Assembly: GCF_036345155.1 (NCBI RefSeq)
Contig: NZ_CP107772.1
Coordinates: 2,294,001 to 2,358,000 of the forward strand
Direction of reading: 5' to 3'
From: Streptomyces sp. NBC_00582
GTDB taxonomy: Bacteria > Actinomycetota > Actinomycetes > Streptomycetales > Streptomycetaceae
DNA: 64,000 nt
The number at the start of each line of letters is the position of its first letter. The stretch's first letter is position 1. Made by a program: the position numbers and the translations under genes. The notes below the pieces were generated by a model, which was not told where the DNA came from, ran no database searches, and saw only the letters and a list, made by a program, of their open reading frames with translations. This document shows, in pieces, positions 1-8,738 of the stretch.

Positions 1-2
1 CG

Positions 3-458
3 CGGCCGGAGATCTCGGTCGCGCGCTACAAGCTGACCCGTGAGGTGCCCACCCTGCGGGAGGCGGAGATCGCCTCGGTGGCCCGCTACGAGCGGCTGTT
101 CACCCGCTATCTGCTCGGCCACTTCGACGAGCACGCGCACGACGACGACGCCAACGACGACCCGCTGCTCGCCGAGGTCGCCGCGTCCGCGGTGGTCACC
201 GCCCACAACCACGTCCTGCGGCGCTGGCTGCGGGCCGGCGGCCAGGGCGACGTCGAGGCACAGCTCGACCACGCCTTCGCGATCGTCCGCCGGACCTTCG
301 GGACGGGCATCGGCGCGGGACGCGACGGCGGCGCACCGGGCCGGCAGGTCCCCGCCGCGGTCTCCGCGCAGGGCGAGGTGCTGGTGACGGTCGCCCGCAC
401 CGACGCCCCGCTCCACGAGGTCATGCGCACCATCGAACAGGCGCTCAAGGAGCGCTGA
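3..458 (+). CDS. TetR-family transcriptional regulator, C-terminal part (5' end outside window)
   Basis: An open frame enters from the left edge and stops at TGA 456-458, so only the ligand-binding half of the protein is visible. The residues (ARYERLFTRYLLGHFDE, then AASAVVTAHNHVLRRWLR) are helical and resemble the C-terminal domain of TetR regulators of the MftR type; the DNA-binding helix-turn-helix would lie outside the window. It is followed by an intrinsic terminator and then the ccr promoter, whose spacer holds a dyad of the kind TetR proteins bind. Control of the ethylmalonyl-CoA operon by this protein is an inference from position only. An in-frame GTG at 45 is internal to the domain and is not a likely true start. 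Confidence 0.7.
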   Translation, partial: RPEISVARYKLTREVPTLREAEIASVARYERLFTRYLLGHFDEHAHDDDANDDPLLAEVAASAVVTAHNHVLRRWLRAGGQGDVEAQLDHAFAIVRRTFGTGIGAGRDGGAPGRQVPAAVSAQGEVLVTVARTDAPLHEVMRTIEQALKER

Positions 459-480
459 CCCGCACCGCAGCCCTGTGATG

Positions 481-504
481 ACGGCCACCCGACCGGGTGG
501 CCGT
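481..504 (+). terminator. Intrinsic terminator after the TetR gene
   Basis: An 11-bp perfect stem, ACGGCCACCCG at 481-491 with CGGGTGGCCGT at 494-504, has a 2-nt spacer and runs into TTTT. It sits 22 bp after the regulator stop codon and separates it from the ccr transcription unit. Confidence 0.8.
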
Positions 505-570
505 TTTGGCATGTCAGGGCATGTTTTCGCGTGGATTTCCGACCCGGTTCGATCGATCATCGCTCATTTG

Positions 571-615
571 TTACGTAAAGATTTCATCTGAGGCGAAGAT
601 CTGGCACTCAGTGCC
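571..615. promoter_or_regulatory. Two palindromes upstream of the ccr promoter
   Basis: TTACGTAA at 571-578 is a perfect 8-bp palindrome. GGCACTCAGTGCC at 603-615 is a perfect dyad with 6-bp arms, ending exactly one base before the -35 hexamer. Both are candidate protein-binding sites; which protein binds is unknown. Confidence 0.4.
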
Positions 616-644
616 TTGCGACCTGACACGCGGTGTCATACGTT
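616..644 (+). promoter_or_regulatory. Promoter of the ccr operon with an operator in the spacer
   Basis: TTGCGA at 616-621 is a good -35, followed by exactly 17 bp and TACGTT at 639-644 as -10, so transcription should start near 651. The spacer holds the 15-bp dyad TGACACGCGGTGTCA (624-638), which fills the gap between the two hexamers. A protein bound there would block RNA polymerase, so repression is the expected mode. Confidence 0.6.
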
Positions 645-650
645 GAAGGT

Positions 651-827
651 GTCCGGGCGGCCGGCGTGCAGAGACCTTTCGTACGCCGGCTGTCCCCGCA
701 GCTCATGACCTGCGCGCCCGGACGCCTGCGTCACAGGCAACCTCCCGCGCCACAAAGCGCTGCCGCACAGCACCGAACCAACCCTCAGCGCCCCTCCCTC
801 AGGGCGCTCACCGCCGGAGGCAACACC
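651..827 (+). other. Long structured leader of the ccr mRNA
   Basis: About 177 nt lie between the predicted transcription start and the GTG of ccr. The leader contains two perfect hairpins: GCCGGCGT 660-667 with ACGCCGGC 683-690, and AGCGCCC 787-793 with GGGCGCT 802-808. The second ends eight bases before the Shine-Dalgarno GGAGG (816-820). No known riboswitch class was recognised. Confidence 0.4.
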
Positions 828-2171
828 GTGACCACTCAGGACATCCTGGACGCGATCCAGTCGCCGGACGCGACGCCGGCCGACTTCGCCGCCCTGCCGC
901 TTCCCGAGTCGTACCGCGCGATCACCGTCCACAAGGACGAGACGGAGATGTTCGCCGGGCTCGAGACCCGCGACAAGGACCCGCGCAAGTCGATCCATCT
1001 CGACGAGGTGCCCCTGCCCGAGCTCGGCCCGGGCGAGGCCCTGGTGGCCGTCATGGCCTCCTCGGTCAACTACAACTCCGTGTGGACCTCGATCTTCGAG
1101 CCGCTGTCCACGTTCGGCTTCCTCGAGCGCTACGGCCGCCTCAGCGAGCTCACCAGGCGCCACGACCTGCCGTACCACATCATCGGCTCCGACCTCGCGG
1201 GCGTCGTCCTGCGCACCGGCCCCGGCGTGAACGCCTGGAAGCCGGGCGACGAGGTCGTCGCGCACTGCCTCAGCGTCGAGCTGGAGTCGTCCGACGGCCA
1301 CAACGACACCATGCTCGACCCGGAGCAGCGCATCTGGGGCTTCGAGACCAACTTCGGCGGCCTCGCCGAGATCGCGCTCGTCAAGTCCAACCAGCTCATG
1401 CCGAAGCCGAACCACCTGAGCTGGGAGGAGGCCGCCGCCCCCGGTCTGGTCAACTCCACCGCCTACCGGCAGCTCGTCTCCCGCAACGGCGCCGGCATGA
1501 AGCAGGGCGACAACGTCCTGATCTGGGGCGCGAGCGGCGGACTCGGCTCCTACGCCACCCAGTTCGCGCTCGCGGGCGGCGCCAACCCCATCTGTGTGGT
1601 GAGCAGCCCCCAGAAGGCGGACATCTGCCGGTCGATGGGCGCCGAGGCGATCATCGACCGCAACGCCGAGGGCTACAGGTTCTGGAAGGACGAGCAGACC
1701 CAGGACCCGAAGGAGTGGAAGCGCTTCGGCAAGCGCATCCGTGAACTCACCGGCGGCGAGGACATCGACATCGTCTTCGAGCACCCCGGCCGCGAGACCT
1801 TCGGCGCGAGCGTCTTCGTCACCCGCAAGGGCGGCACCATCACCACGTGCGCCTCGACCTCGGGCTACATGCACGAGTACGACAACCGCTACCTGTGGAT
1901 GTCCCTGAAGCGGATCATCGGTTCGCACTTCGCCAACTACCGCGAGGCCTGGGAGGCCAACCGGCTGATCGCGAAGGGCAAGATCCACCCGACGCTCTCC
2001 AAGGTCTACGACCTGGAGGAGACCGGCCAGGCGGCCTACGACGTGCACCGCAACCTCCACCAGGGCAAGGTCGGCGTCCTGTGCCTGGCCCCGGAGGAAG
2101 GCCTCGGCGTGCGCGACGAGGAGATGCGCGCCCAGCACCTCGACGCCATCAACCGCTTCCGCAACATCTGA
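828..2171 (+). CDS. ccr: Crotonyl-CoA carboxylase/reductase
   Basis: Converts crotonyl-CoA, CO2 and NADPH to ethylmalonyl-CoA, the committing step of the ethylmalonyl-CoA pathway and a source of polyketide extender units. The 447-residue product is the normal length for Ccr. It is a medium-chain dehydrogenase/reductase protein: an N-terminal substrate half, then a nucleotide-binding half with the glycine motif WGASGGLGSYATQFA. The GTG at 828 was chosen because GGAGG lies 7 bp upstream and the protein then begins TTQDILDAIQ as in Streptomyces homologues; a longer frame from 633 would translate the leader. It is the first gene of a five-gene operon, 17 bp before the mutase gene. Confidence 0.95.
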   Translation: MTTQDILDAIQSPDATPADFAALPLPESYRAITVHKDETEMFAGLETRDKDPRKSIHLDEVPLPELGPGEALVAVMASSVNYNSVWTSIFEPLSTFGFLERYGRLSELTRRHDLPYHIIGSDLAGVVLRTGPGVNAWKPGDEVVAHCLSVELESSDGHNDTMLDPEQRIWGFETNFGGLAEIALVKSNQLMPKPNHLSWEEAAAPGLVNSTAYRQLVSRNGAGMKQGDNVLIWGASGGLGSYATQFALAGGANPICVVSSPQKADICRSMGAEAIIDRNAEGYRFWKDEQTQDPKEWKRFGKRIRELTGGEDIDIVFEHPGRETFGASVFVTRKGGTITTCASTSGYMHEYDNRYLWMSLKRIIGSHFANYREAWEANRLIAKGKIHPTLSKVYDLEETGQAAYDVHRNLHQGKVGVLCLAPEEGLGVRDEEMRAQHLDAINRFRNI

Positions 2172-2188
2172 GACACCCGAGGTCATAG

Positions 2189-4237
2189 ATGACTGAGCGT
2201 CAGCCCGCCGCAGGCAGGCGGGAGAAGGACCGGCCGTGGCTCATGCGCACGTACGCCGGCCACTCCACCGCCGAGGCGTCCAACGAGCTGTACCGGCGCA
2301 ACCTCGCCAAGGGCCAGACCGGCCTGTCGGTGGCGTTCGACCTGCCGACCCAGACCGGCTACGACTCCGACCACGTCCTCGCCCGCGGCGAGGTCGGCCG
2401 GGTCGGCGTGCCGGTGGCCCATCTCGGTGACATGCGCCGGCTGTTCCAGGACATCCCCCTGGAGCAGATGAACACCTCGATGACCATCAACGCCACCGCC
2501 ATGTGGCTGCTGGCGCTCTACCAGGTCGTCGCGGAGGAGCAGGGCGCGGACATCACCCGGCTCCAGGGCACGACCCAGAACGACATCGTCAAGGAGTACC
2601 TGTCCCGGGGCACGCACGTGTTCCCGCCGGGGCCCTCGCTCCGGCTGACGACGGACATGATCGCGTACACGGTCTCCCACATCCCGAAGTGGAACCCGAT
2701 CAACATCTGCAGCTATCACCTGCAGGAGGCGGGCGCCACGCCGGTGCAGGAGATCGCGTACGCGATGTCCACCGCGATCGCCGTCCTGGACGCCGTCCGC
2801 GACTCGGGCCAGGTGCCGGCCGAGAAGTTCGGTGACGTCGTCGCCCGGATCTCGTTCTTCGTGAACGCGGGCGTCCGGTTCATCGAGGAGATGTGCAAGA
2901 TGCGCGCCTTCGGCCGCATCTGGGACCAGGTCACCCGTGAGCGGTACGGCATCGAGGACGCCAAGCAGCGCCGGTTCCGCTACGGCGTCCAGGTCAACTC
3001 GCTCGGGCTGACCGAGGCGCAGCCGGAGAACAACGTCCAGCGGATCGTGCTGGAGATGCTGGCCGTGACGCTGTCGAAGGACGCACGCGCGCGTGCCGTG
3101 CAGCTGCCCGCGTGGAACGAGGCCCTGGGGCTGCCCCGCCCCTGGGACCAGCAGTGGTCGCTGCGTATCCAGCAGGTCCTCGCGCACGAGAGCGATCTGC
3201 TGGAGTACGAGGACATCTTCGAGGGCTCGCACGTCATCGAGGCGAAGGTCGCGAAGCTGGTCGAGGAGTCCCTCGCGGAGATCGGGCGGATCCAGGAGAT
3301 GGGCGGCGCGATGGCCGCCGTGGAGTCCGGCTACCTCAAGTCGCAGCTGGTCTCCTCGCACGCCGAGCGCAGGGCCCGGATCGAGTCCGGTCAAGAGAAG
3401 ATCGTGGGCGTCAACATCTTCGAGACGACCGAGCCCAACCCCCTGACGGCCGATCTCGACACGGCCATCCAGACGGTGGATCCCGCGGTCGAGGCGCGGG
3501 TCGTCGCCTCGTTGCGGAACTGGCGCGACACCCGCTACCAGCCGCCCTTCAACCACCCGCGCCCGTGCAAGGCCCTGGAGCGGCTGAAGGAGGCCGCCAA
3601 GGGCACCGACAACCTGATGGAGGCCACCCTGGAGTGCGCCCGCGCCGGGGTCACGACCGGCGAGTGGGCCGGGGCCCTGCGCGAGGTGTTCGGTGAGTTC
3701 CGGGCGCCGACCGGGGTCTCCTCGGCGCCGGTGGCGGTCCCCGCCGAGGAGGGCTCGGCGATGTCGGAGGTCCGCCGCAAAGTGGAGGCGACCGCCGAGG
3801 ACCTCGGTTCGGGCAAGCTGCGCTTCCTGGTCGGCAAGCCCGGTCTGGACGGGCACTCCAACGGCGCCGAGCAGATCGCCGTGCGCGCCCGCGACGCCGG
3901 CTTCGAGGTGGTCTACCAGGGCATCCGGCTCACCCCGGAGCAGATCGTGGACGCGGCCCTCGCCGAGGACGTGCACGCGGTGGGTCTGTCGATCCTGTCC
4001 GGTTCGCACGCGCAGCTCGTGCCGGACGTGCTGGAGCGGCTGCGTGTGGCCGGTGCCACAGATATACCGGTGATCGCCGGTGGCATCATCCCGAATGGTG
4101 ACGCCGAGCAGCTGAGGGCCGCCGGAGTGGCAGCCGTCTTCACCCCGAAGGACTTCGACATCACCGGAATCATCGGCCGCATCGTCGACGAGATCCGCAA
4201 AGCGAACAAGCTCGACCCCCTGGAGGTCCCCGCATGA
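2189..4237 (+). CDS. meaA: Ethylmalonyl-CoA mutase (MeaA-like), coenzyme B12-dependent
   Basis: Rearranges (2R)-ethylmalonyl-CoA to methylsuccinyl-CoA. The 682-residue protein has the methylmalonyl-CoA mutase catalytic domain first (about 1-520, with [20 protein letters not shown] near the start) and a fused cobalamin-binding domain at about 535-670. The B12-lower-ligand motif DxHxxG is present as D554-G-H556-S-N-G559. MeaA-type proteins are this length and carry both domains in one chain, which separates them from two-subunit methylmalonyl-CoA mutases. Ccr upstream and the CitE-like lyase downstream support the ethylmalonyl assignment. Its stop overlaps the next start in ATGA, implying translational coupling. 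Confidence 0.92.
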   Translation: MTERQPAAGRREKDRPWLMRTYAGHSTAEASNELYRRNLAKGQTGLSVAFDLPTQTGYDSDHVLARGEVGRVGVPVAHLGDMRRLFQDIPLEQMNTSMTINATAMWLLALYQVVAEEQGADITRLQGTTQNDIVKEYLSRGTHVFPPGPSLRLTTDMIAYTVSHIPKWNPINICSYHLQEAGATPVQEIAYAMSTAIAVLDAVRDSGQVPAEKFGDVVARISFFVNAGVRFIEEMCKMRAFGRIWDQVTRERYGIEDAKQRRFRYGVQVNSLGLTEAQPENNVQRIVLEMLAVTLSKDARARAVQLPAWNEALGLPRPWDQQWSLRIQQVLAHESDLLEYEDIFEGSHVIEAKVAKLVEESLAEIGRIQEMGGAMAAVESGYLKSQLVSSHAERRARIESGQEKIVGVNIFETTEPNPLTADLDTAIQTVDPAVEARVVASLRNWRDTRYQPPFNHPRPCKALERLKEAAKGTDNLMEATLECARAGVTTGEWAGALREVFGEFRAPTGVSSAPVAVPAEEGSAMSEVRRKVEATAEDLGSGKLRFLVGKPGLDGHSNGAEQIAVRARDAGFEVVYQGIRLTPEQIVDAALAEDVHAVGLSILSGSHAQLVPDVLERLRVAGATDIPVIAGGIIPNGDAEQLRAAGVAAVFTPKDFDITGIIGRIVDEIRKANKLDPLEVPA

Positions 4238-5193
4238 CCGTCAACCGTCTGCGTCCGCGCCGCTCGTGTCTCGCGGTCCCGGGCAGCAACCCCCGCTTCC
4301 TGGAGAAGGCGCAGGGCCTGGCGGCGGACCAGGTCTTCCTCGACCTGGAGGACGCGTGCGCCCCGCTCGCCAAGCCCGAGGCGCGGCACACCGTCGTCAA
4401 GTTCCTCAACGAGGGCGACTGGACGGGCAAGACCAGGGTCGTGCGCGTCAACGACTGGACGACCGAGTGGACGTACCGTGACGTCGTGACGGTCGTCGAG
4501 GGCGCCGGTCCGAACCTCGACTGCATCATGCTGCCGAAGGTGCAGAACGCGCAGCAGATCGTCGCCCTGGACCTGCTGCTGACCCAGATCGAGAAGACCA
4601 TGGGCTTCGAGGTCGGCCGGATCGGCATCGAGGCGCAGATCGAGAACGCGCAGGGCCTGAACAACGTCAACGAGATCGCGCAGGCCTCCCCGCGCATCGA
4701 GACGATCATCTTCGGCCCGGCCGACTTCATGGCGTCGATCAACATGAAGTCGCTCGTCGTGGGCGAGCAGCCGCCCGGCTACCCGGCGGACGCCTACCAC
4801 TACATCCTGATGAAGATCCTGATGGCCGCCCGCGCCAACGACCTCCAGGCGATCGACGGCCCCTACCTGCAGATCCGCAACGTCGACGGCTACCGCGAGG
4901 TCGCGCGGCGCGCCGCCGCGCTCGGCTTCGACGGCAAGTGGGTGCTCCACCCGGGCCAGGTCGAGGCGTCCAACGAGATCTTCTCGCCGTCGCAGGAGGA
5001 CTACGACCACGCCGAACTGATCCTGGACGCGTACGACTACTACACGTCCGAGGCGGGCGGAAAGAAGGGCTCGGCGATGCTCGGCGACGAGATGATCGAC
5101 GAGGCCAGCCGCAAGATGGCGCTGGTCATCTCGGGCAAGGGCCGCGCGGCCGGCATGAAGCGCACCAGCACGTTCGAGATCCCGGAGGCGTGA
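4234..5193 (+). CDS. CitE-like CoA ester lyase (beta-methylmalyl-CoA/malyl-CoA lyase)
   Basis: Likely cleaves beta-methylmalyl-CoA to glyoxylate and propionyl-CoA in the ethylmalonyl-CoA pathway. The 319-residue product is a HpcH/HpaI (CitE) TIM-barrel protein: the N-terminal RRSCLAVPGSNPRFLEKA, the acidic DLEDACAP segment near residues 37-44 and the IEAQIENAQGL strand that carries metal-binding Glu in the family are all visible. It starts within the stop of the mutase gene (4-nt overlap) and is two bases from the hydratase gene. Assignment to the Mcl role rests on this operon; the family also includes citramalyl-CoA lyases. Confidence 0.88.
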   Translation: MTVNRLRPRRSCLAVPGSNPRFLEKAQGLAADQVFLDLEDACAPLAKPEARHTVVKFLNEGDWTGKTRVVRVNDWTTEWTYRDVVTVVEGAGPNLDCIMLPKVQNAQQIVALDLLLTQIEKTMGFEVGRIGIEAQIENAQGLNNVNEIAQASPRIETIIFGPADFMASINMKSLVVGEQPPGYPADAYHYILMKILMAARANDLQAIDGPYLQIRNVDGYREVARRAAALGFDGKWVLHPGQVEASNEIFSPSQEDYDHAELILDAYDYYTSEAGGKKGSAMLGDEMIDEASRKMALVISGKGRAAGMKRTSTFEIPEA

Positions 5194-5195
5194 CG

Positions 5196-5708
5196 ATGCA
5201 GTTCGGGCGCACCTACGAGGAGTTCGAGGTCGGGGCGACGTACAAGCACTGGCCGGGCAAGACGGTCACCGAGTACGACGACCATCTGTTCTGTCTCCTC
5301 ACCATGAACCACCACCCGCTCCACATGGACGTCAACTACGCCGAGAACACGACGGACTTCGGCAAGAACGTGGTGGTCGGGAACTACATCTACTCCCTGC
5401 TGCTCGGCATGTCGGTGCCGGACGTCTCCGGCAAGGCGATCGCCAACCTGGAGATCGAGTCGCTCAGGCACGTGGCGCCGACCTTCCACGGCGACACGAT
5501 CTACGGCGAGACGACCGTGCTGGACAAGTGGCCGTCGAAGTCGAAGAACGACCGCGGGATCGTCCACGTCGAGACCAGGGGCTACAGGCAGGACGGCACG
5601 CTCGTGTGCATCTTCCGCCGGAAGGTGATGGTGCCGACCGAGACGTACATCAAGGAGCGCGGCGGCGAGCAGCCCGGCCGCCCGGAGCTCAAGCAGCAGG
5701 AGAAGTAG
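5196..5708 (+). CDS. MaoC-family mesaconyl-CoA hydratase
   Basis: Probably hydrates mesaconyl-(C1)-CoA to beta-methylmalyl-CoA. The 170-residue product is a single hotdog-fold domain of the MaoC type; the segment TMNHHPLHMDVNYAENT at about 42-58 holds the hydratase Asp/His region, and FGKNVVVGNYIYSLLLG follows as in the family. ATG 5196 lies two bases after the lyase stop. A longer frame from 4938 overlaps the lyase and is not used. Its position between the lyase and acyl-CoA dehydrogenase genes gives the substrate; sequence alone would say only enoyl-CoA hydratase type. Confidence 0.87.
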   Translation: MQFGRTYEEFEVGATYKHWPGKTVTEYDDHLFCLLTMNHHPLHMDVNYAENTTDFGKNVVVGNYIYSLLLGMSVPDVSGKAIANLEIESLRHVAPTFHGDTIYGETTVLDKWPSKSKNDRGIVHVETRGYRQDGTLVCIFRRKVMVPTETYIKERGGEQPGRPELKQQEK

Positions 5709-5710
5709 CC

Positions 5711-6916
5711 ATGGCGCGACTTGCCCAGACCGCCGGTCTGACGGACGTCCAGCAGGAGATCCTCTCCACCGTCCGCGACTTCGTGGACAAGGAGATCATC
5801 CCGGTCGCCACCGAGCTGGAGCACCGCGACGAGTACCCGCAAGCGATCGTCGACGGCCTGAAGGAACTCGGCCTGTTCGGCCTGATGATCCCCGAGGAGT
5901 ACGGGGGCCTGGGCGAGTCGCTCCTCACCTACGCGCTGTGCGTCGAGGAGATCGCCCGGGGCTGGATGTCCGTCTCCGGGATCATCAACACGCACTTCAT
6001 CGTGGCGTACATGCTCAAGCAGCACGGCACGCAGGAGCAGAAGGACCACTTCCTGCCGCGGATGGCGGCCGGCGACATCCGGGGCGCGTTCTCGATGTCG
6101 GAGCCGGGCCTCGGCTCGGACGTGTCGGCGATCACGTCGAAGGCGGTCAAGGACGGCGACGAGTACGTCCTGAACGGTCAGAAGATGTGGCTGACGAACG
6201 GCGGTACGTCGTCGCTGGTGGCCGTTCTGGTCCGAAGTGACGAAGGACACCCCGAGGGCACGGCGCCCCACAAGTCGATGACGACCTTCCTCGTGGAGAA
6301 GGAGCCCGGCTTCGGTGAGGTCCGCCCCGGCCTCACCATCCCCGGCAAGATCGACAAGATGGGCTACAAGGGGGTCGACACCACCGAGCTCATCATGGAC
6401 GGCCTGCGGATTCCCGAGAACCGCGTGCTCGGAGGGGTCACCGGCCGAGGTTTTTACCAAATGATGGACGGCGTCGAGGTGGGACGCGTGAATGTGGCGG
6501 CGCGTGGCTGCGGTGTCGCTCAGCGTGCCTTCGAGCTGGGCGTCCGCTACGCACAGCAGCGTCACACGTTCGGCAAGGCGATCGCCCAGCACCAGGCCAT
6601 CCAGTTCAAGCTCGCCGAGATGGCTACCAAGGTCGAGGCGGCGCATGCCATGATGGTGAACGCGGCACGCAAAAAGGACTCCGGAGAACGAAACGACCTC
6701 GAGGCCGGTATGGCGAAGTACCTCGCCTCCGAGTACTGCAAGGAGGTCGTGGAGGACGCCTTCCGGATCCACGGCGGCTACGGCTTCTCCAAGGAGTACG
6801 AGATCGAGCGCCTCTACCGGGAGGCCCCGATGCTGCTGATCGGTGAAGGTACCGCCGAAATCCAGAAAATGATCATCGGGCGCCGACTGCTCGAAGAGTA
6901 TCGATTCCAGGGCTAG
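5711..6916 (+). CDS. Acyl-CoA dehydrogenase, probably methylsuccinyl-CoA dehydrogenase
   Basis: A 401-residue FAD acyl-CoA dehydrogenase. It has the FSMSEPGLGSDVSAI substrate/FAD signature and the C-terminal signature around HGGYGFSKEYEIERLYREA. The operon places it as the dehydrogenase making mesaconyl-CoA from methylsuccinyl-CoA. ATG 5711 is two bases after the hydratase stop, and a stem-loop terminator follows the gene. It is close to the usual acyl-CoA dehydrogenase length; some bacterial methylsuccinyl-CoA dehydrogenases are longer, so substrate specificity is inferred from context. Confidence 0.88.
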   Translation: MARLAQTAGLTDVQQEILSTVRDFVDKEIIPVATELEHRDEYPQAIVDGLKELGLFGLMIPEEYGGLGESLLTYALCVEEIARGWMSVSGIINTHFIVAYMLKQHGTQEQKDHFLPRMAAGDIRGAFSMSEPGLGSDVSAITSKAVKDGDEYVLNGQKMWLTNGGTSSLVAVLVRSDEGHPEGTAPHKSMTTFLVEKEPGFGEVRPGLTIPGKIDKMGYKGVDTTELIMDGLRIPENRVLGGVTGRGFYQMMDGVEVGRVNVAARGCGVAQRAFELGVRYAQQRHTFGKAIAQHQAIQFKLAEMATKVEAAHAMMVNAARKKDSGERNDLEAGMAKYLASEYCKEVVEDAFRIHGGYGFSKEYEIERLYREAPMLLIGEGTAEIQKMIIGRRLLEEYRFQG

Positions 6917-6928
6917 ATGTCCGGGTTG

Positions 6929-6961
6929 GGGGTGTTTTCTTCGAGAAGAAGATCACACCCC
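6929..6961 (+). terminator. Stem-loop ending the ethylmalonyl-CoA operon
   Basis: GGGGTGT 6929-6935 pairs with ACACCCC 6955-6961, and inside it TTCTTCGAGAAGAA (6937-6950) is a perfect palindrome. It begins 12 bp after the acyl-CoA dehydrogenase stop. Confidence 0.65.
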
Positions 6962-7086
6962 GTCAACTTCCCCCCGCTGTCGACTCGGCTTCCTGGCTTA
7001 CCCAGTTGCGCCCCACAACCGCTACGATCGCCGGAAAGCCGCCGTCCCCCGTCGAAGCGCGGCATCGTCCGCTACGAAGGTCATCC

Positions 7087-7743
7087 ATGCCCCACAGCCA
7101 AACCTCTGCACACCGCGACCGCCTGGTAGGCGCACGCCTCGCGCGCGGAGCATCGCCGTGGCTTCTGCCGACCGTCGCCACCGCAGCCGTCAGCCTGGTC
7201 CGCGCCCGCCGCTCGGGCGTCGCCAAGGCCGTCGCCGTGCCCGCCACCGCTCTCGCGGCGGGCATGCTGTGGTTCTTCCGCGACCCCGAGCGCGAGATCG
7301 CCTCGGGCCGGGTCATCTCCCCCGCCGACGGAGTGGTGCAGAGCATCATGCCGTGGAAGGACGGACGCACCCGGGTCGCGATCTTCATGAGCCCGCTCAA
7401 CGTCCACGTCAACCGCGCGCCGCTCTCCGGCACGGTCACGTCCGTCGAGCACATCCCCGGCGGGTTCGTTCCGGCGTTCAACAAGGAGAGCGAGAACAAC
7501 GAGCGCGTCGTCTGGCACTTCGACACCGAGCTCGGTGACATCGAGATGATCCAGATCGCCGGTGCCGTCGCCCGCCGTATCGTCCCCTACCTCCCCGAGG
7601 GCACGAAGGTCGAGCAGGGGGACCGGATCGGCCTCATCCGCTTCGGCTCGCGCGTCGACATCTACCTGCCCGAGGGCGTGGACGTCGCGGTCGAGGTCGG
7701 CCAGAAGACCGTGGCGGGGGTGACTCGCATTGACCGTGATTGA
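7087..7743 (+). CDS. psd: Phosphatidylserine decarboxylase proenzyme
   Basis: Makes phosphatidylethanolamine from phosphatidylserine at the membrane. The 218-residue protein belongs to the short archaeal/actinobacterial type. The self-cleavage site FGSR is visible with Ser188 as the future pyruvoyl group, near the C-terminus as expected. A membrane segment lies near residues 46-64 (AVPATALAAGMLWFF). ATG 7087 has GAAGG upstream; an earlier in-frame ATG at 7006 would add residues not typical of the family. It overlaps the synthase gene by 8-14 nt depending on the start used, so the two enzymes of the pathway are coupled. Confidence 0.92.
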   Translation: MPHSQTSAHRDRLVGARLARGASPWLLPTVATAAVSLVRARRSGVAKAVAVPATALAAGMLWFFRDPEREIASGRVISPADGVVQSIMPWKDGRTRVAIFMSPLNVHVNRAPLSGTVTSVEHIPGGFVPAFNKESENNERVVWHFDTELGDIEMIQIAGAVARRIVPYLPEGTKVEQGDRIGLIRFGSRVDIYLPEGVDVAVEVGQKTVAGVTRIDRD

Positions 7744-8584
7744 CCCTGAGACCCAGGCGGGCTGGGTGCCCGAGGCCGACGACGCGGACGACGAGGAGGA
7801 GATGCCCCTCTCGCTGCGTCTGTCGATAGCGGACACCCTCACCCTCGGCAACGCCACGTGCGGCTTCATGGCGGTGTACTTCACCACCACCGGCATCCTG
7901 ATCCCGCACCTCACCGGGGACCAGGAGACCGGCATGGCCCGCCACAGCGCGGCCACCGCCGTCATCCTGATGCTCTGCGCGGCCGTCTTCGACCTGTTCG
8001 ACGGCCTGGTCGCGCGCAAGCTGCGCAGCTCCCCCATGGGAGCGGAGCTGGACAACCTCTCCGACCTGATCAGCTTCGGCCTGGCCCCGGCGTACTTCGT
8101 CCTGGTCTACGGCATGGTCGCCGACGACGCCCACCAGCGGGTGGCGGCGGTCGGCGCGATCGTCGTCCTGCTGGCCGTGGTGCTGCGGCTGGCGAGATTC
8201 TCGTGCGTGACACCGCCGAACGGCATGTTCCAGGGCATGCCCTCGCCGTTCGGCGCGCTCACCGTCGTCTCGATCGTGCTGCTCGAGCTGCCCTTCGTCG
8301 CGACGCTGCTGGCCATCCTGGGCACCGCCTGGCTGATGGTGAGCCGGGTCGAGTACCCCAAGCCGCGGGGCCGCCTCGCCGGCGCGGTGCTCGCCTGGAT
8401 CGTGCTGTCGATGGGGCTGCTGGCGGCCTGGGCGTTCGACGCGCCGAGCGGTCAGCTGCTGCTGCAGACCGGCTGCGCGCTGCAGCTCGTCATGGGGGCG
8501 GTGATTCCGCTGGTCGCCACGGCTCGGCGGGTGAACACGTTCCGTGACAACCGTCGTGAGGCCCGGGCCGCGCAGTTGCCCTAG
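7730..8584 (+). CDS. pssA: CDP-diacylglycerol-serine O-phosphatidyltransferase
   Basis: Makes phosphatidylserine from CDP-diacylglycerol and serine, the substrate for the preceding decarboxylase. The CDP-alcohol phosphatidyltransferase motif DG-x2-AR-x8-G-x3-D-x3-D is complete in FDGLVARKL followed by MGAELDNLSD (from about residue 90). Several hydrophobic membrane spans follow, including one near the C-terminus (LAWIVLSMGLLAAWAF). TTG 7730 or GTG 7736, both in frame and inside psd, can be the start. A strong stem-loop follows the gene. Confidence 0.92.
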   Translation: MTVIDPETQAGWVPEADDADDEEEMPLSLRLSIADTLTLGNATCGFMAVYFTTTGILIPHLTGDQETGMARHSAATAVILMLCAAVFDLFDGLVARKLRSSPMGAELDNLSDLISFGLAPAYFVLVYGMVADDAHQRVAAVGAIVVLLAVVLRLARFSCVTPPNGMFQGMPSPFGALTVVSIVLLELPFVATLLAILGTAWLMVSRVEYPKPRGRLAGAVLAWIVLSMGLLAAWAFDAPSGQLLLQTGCALQLVMGAVIPLVATARRVNTFRDNRREARAAQLP

Positions 8585-8602
8585 CGGCATGCGAGCCATG
8601 TG

Positions 8603-8635
8603 AGGGGCCCCGGACCTGGTTGGTCCGGGGCCCCT
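8603..8635 (+). terminator. Intrinsic terminator after pssA
   Basis: A perfect 14-bp stem (8603-8616 with 8622-8635, AGGGGCCCCGGACC and its complement) with a 5-nt loop is followed by TTGTT. It lies 18 bp after the pssA stop. Confidence 0.88.
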
Positions 8636-8710
8636 TGTTCTGGTGCTTCGGGTGCTCCGCCGCGTGGCCTGTCGCGCCCGCGCGGCGGAGCCGCAGATCG
8701 ATACAGCCCC

Positions 8711-8727
8711 GCGCCCCTGAGGGGCGC
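8711..8727 (-). terminator. Stem-loop downstream of glycerate kinase
   Basis: GCGCCCC-TGA-GGGGCGC is a perfect 7-bp hairpin 11 bp beyond the stop of the minus-strand kinase gene. It matches the GCGCCCCTG hairpin core common between Streptomyces genes; another copy of that core is at 56024-56054. Confidence 0.55.
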
Positions 8728-8738
8728 TGCCCGTGCCG

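Noticed and set aside
636..4009. Long minus-strand open frames opposite ccr and meaA
   Set aside because: They mirror the real genes, as expected at very high GC, and their translations have no domain pattern and biased Arg/Val/Gly content.
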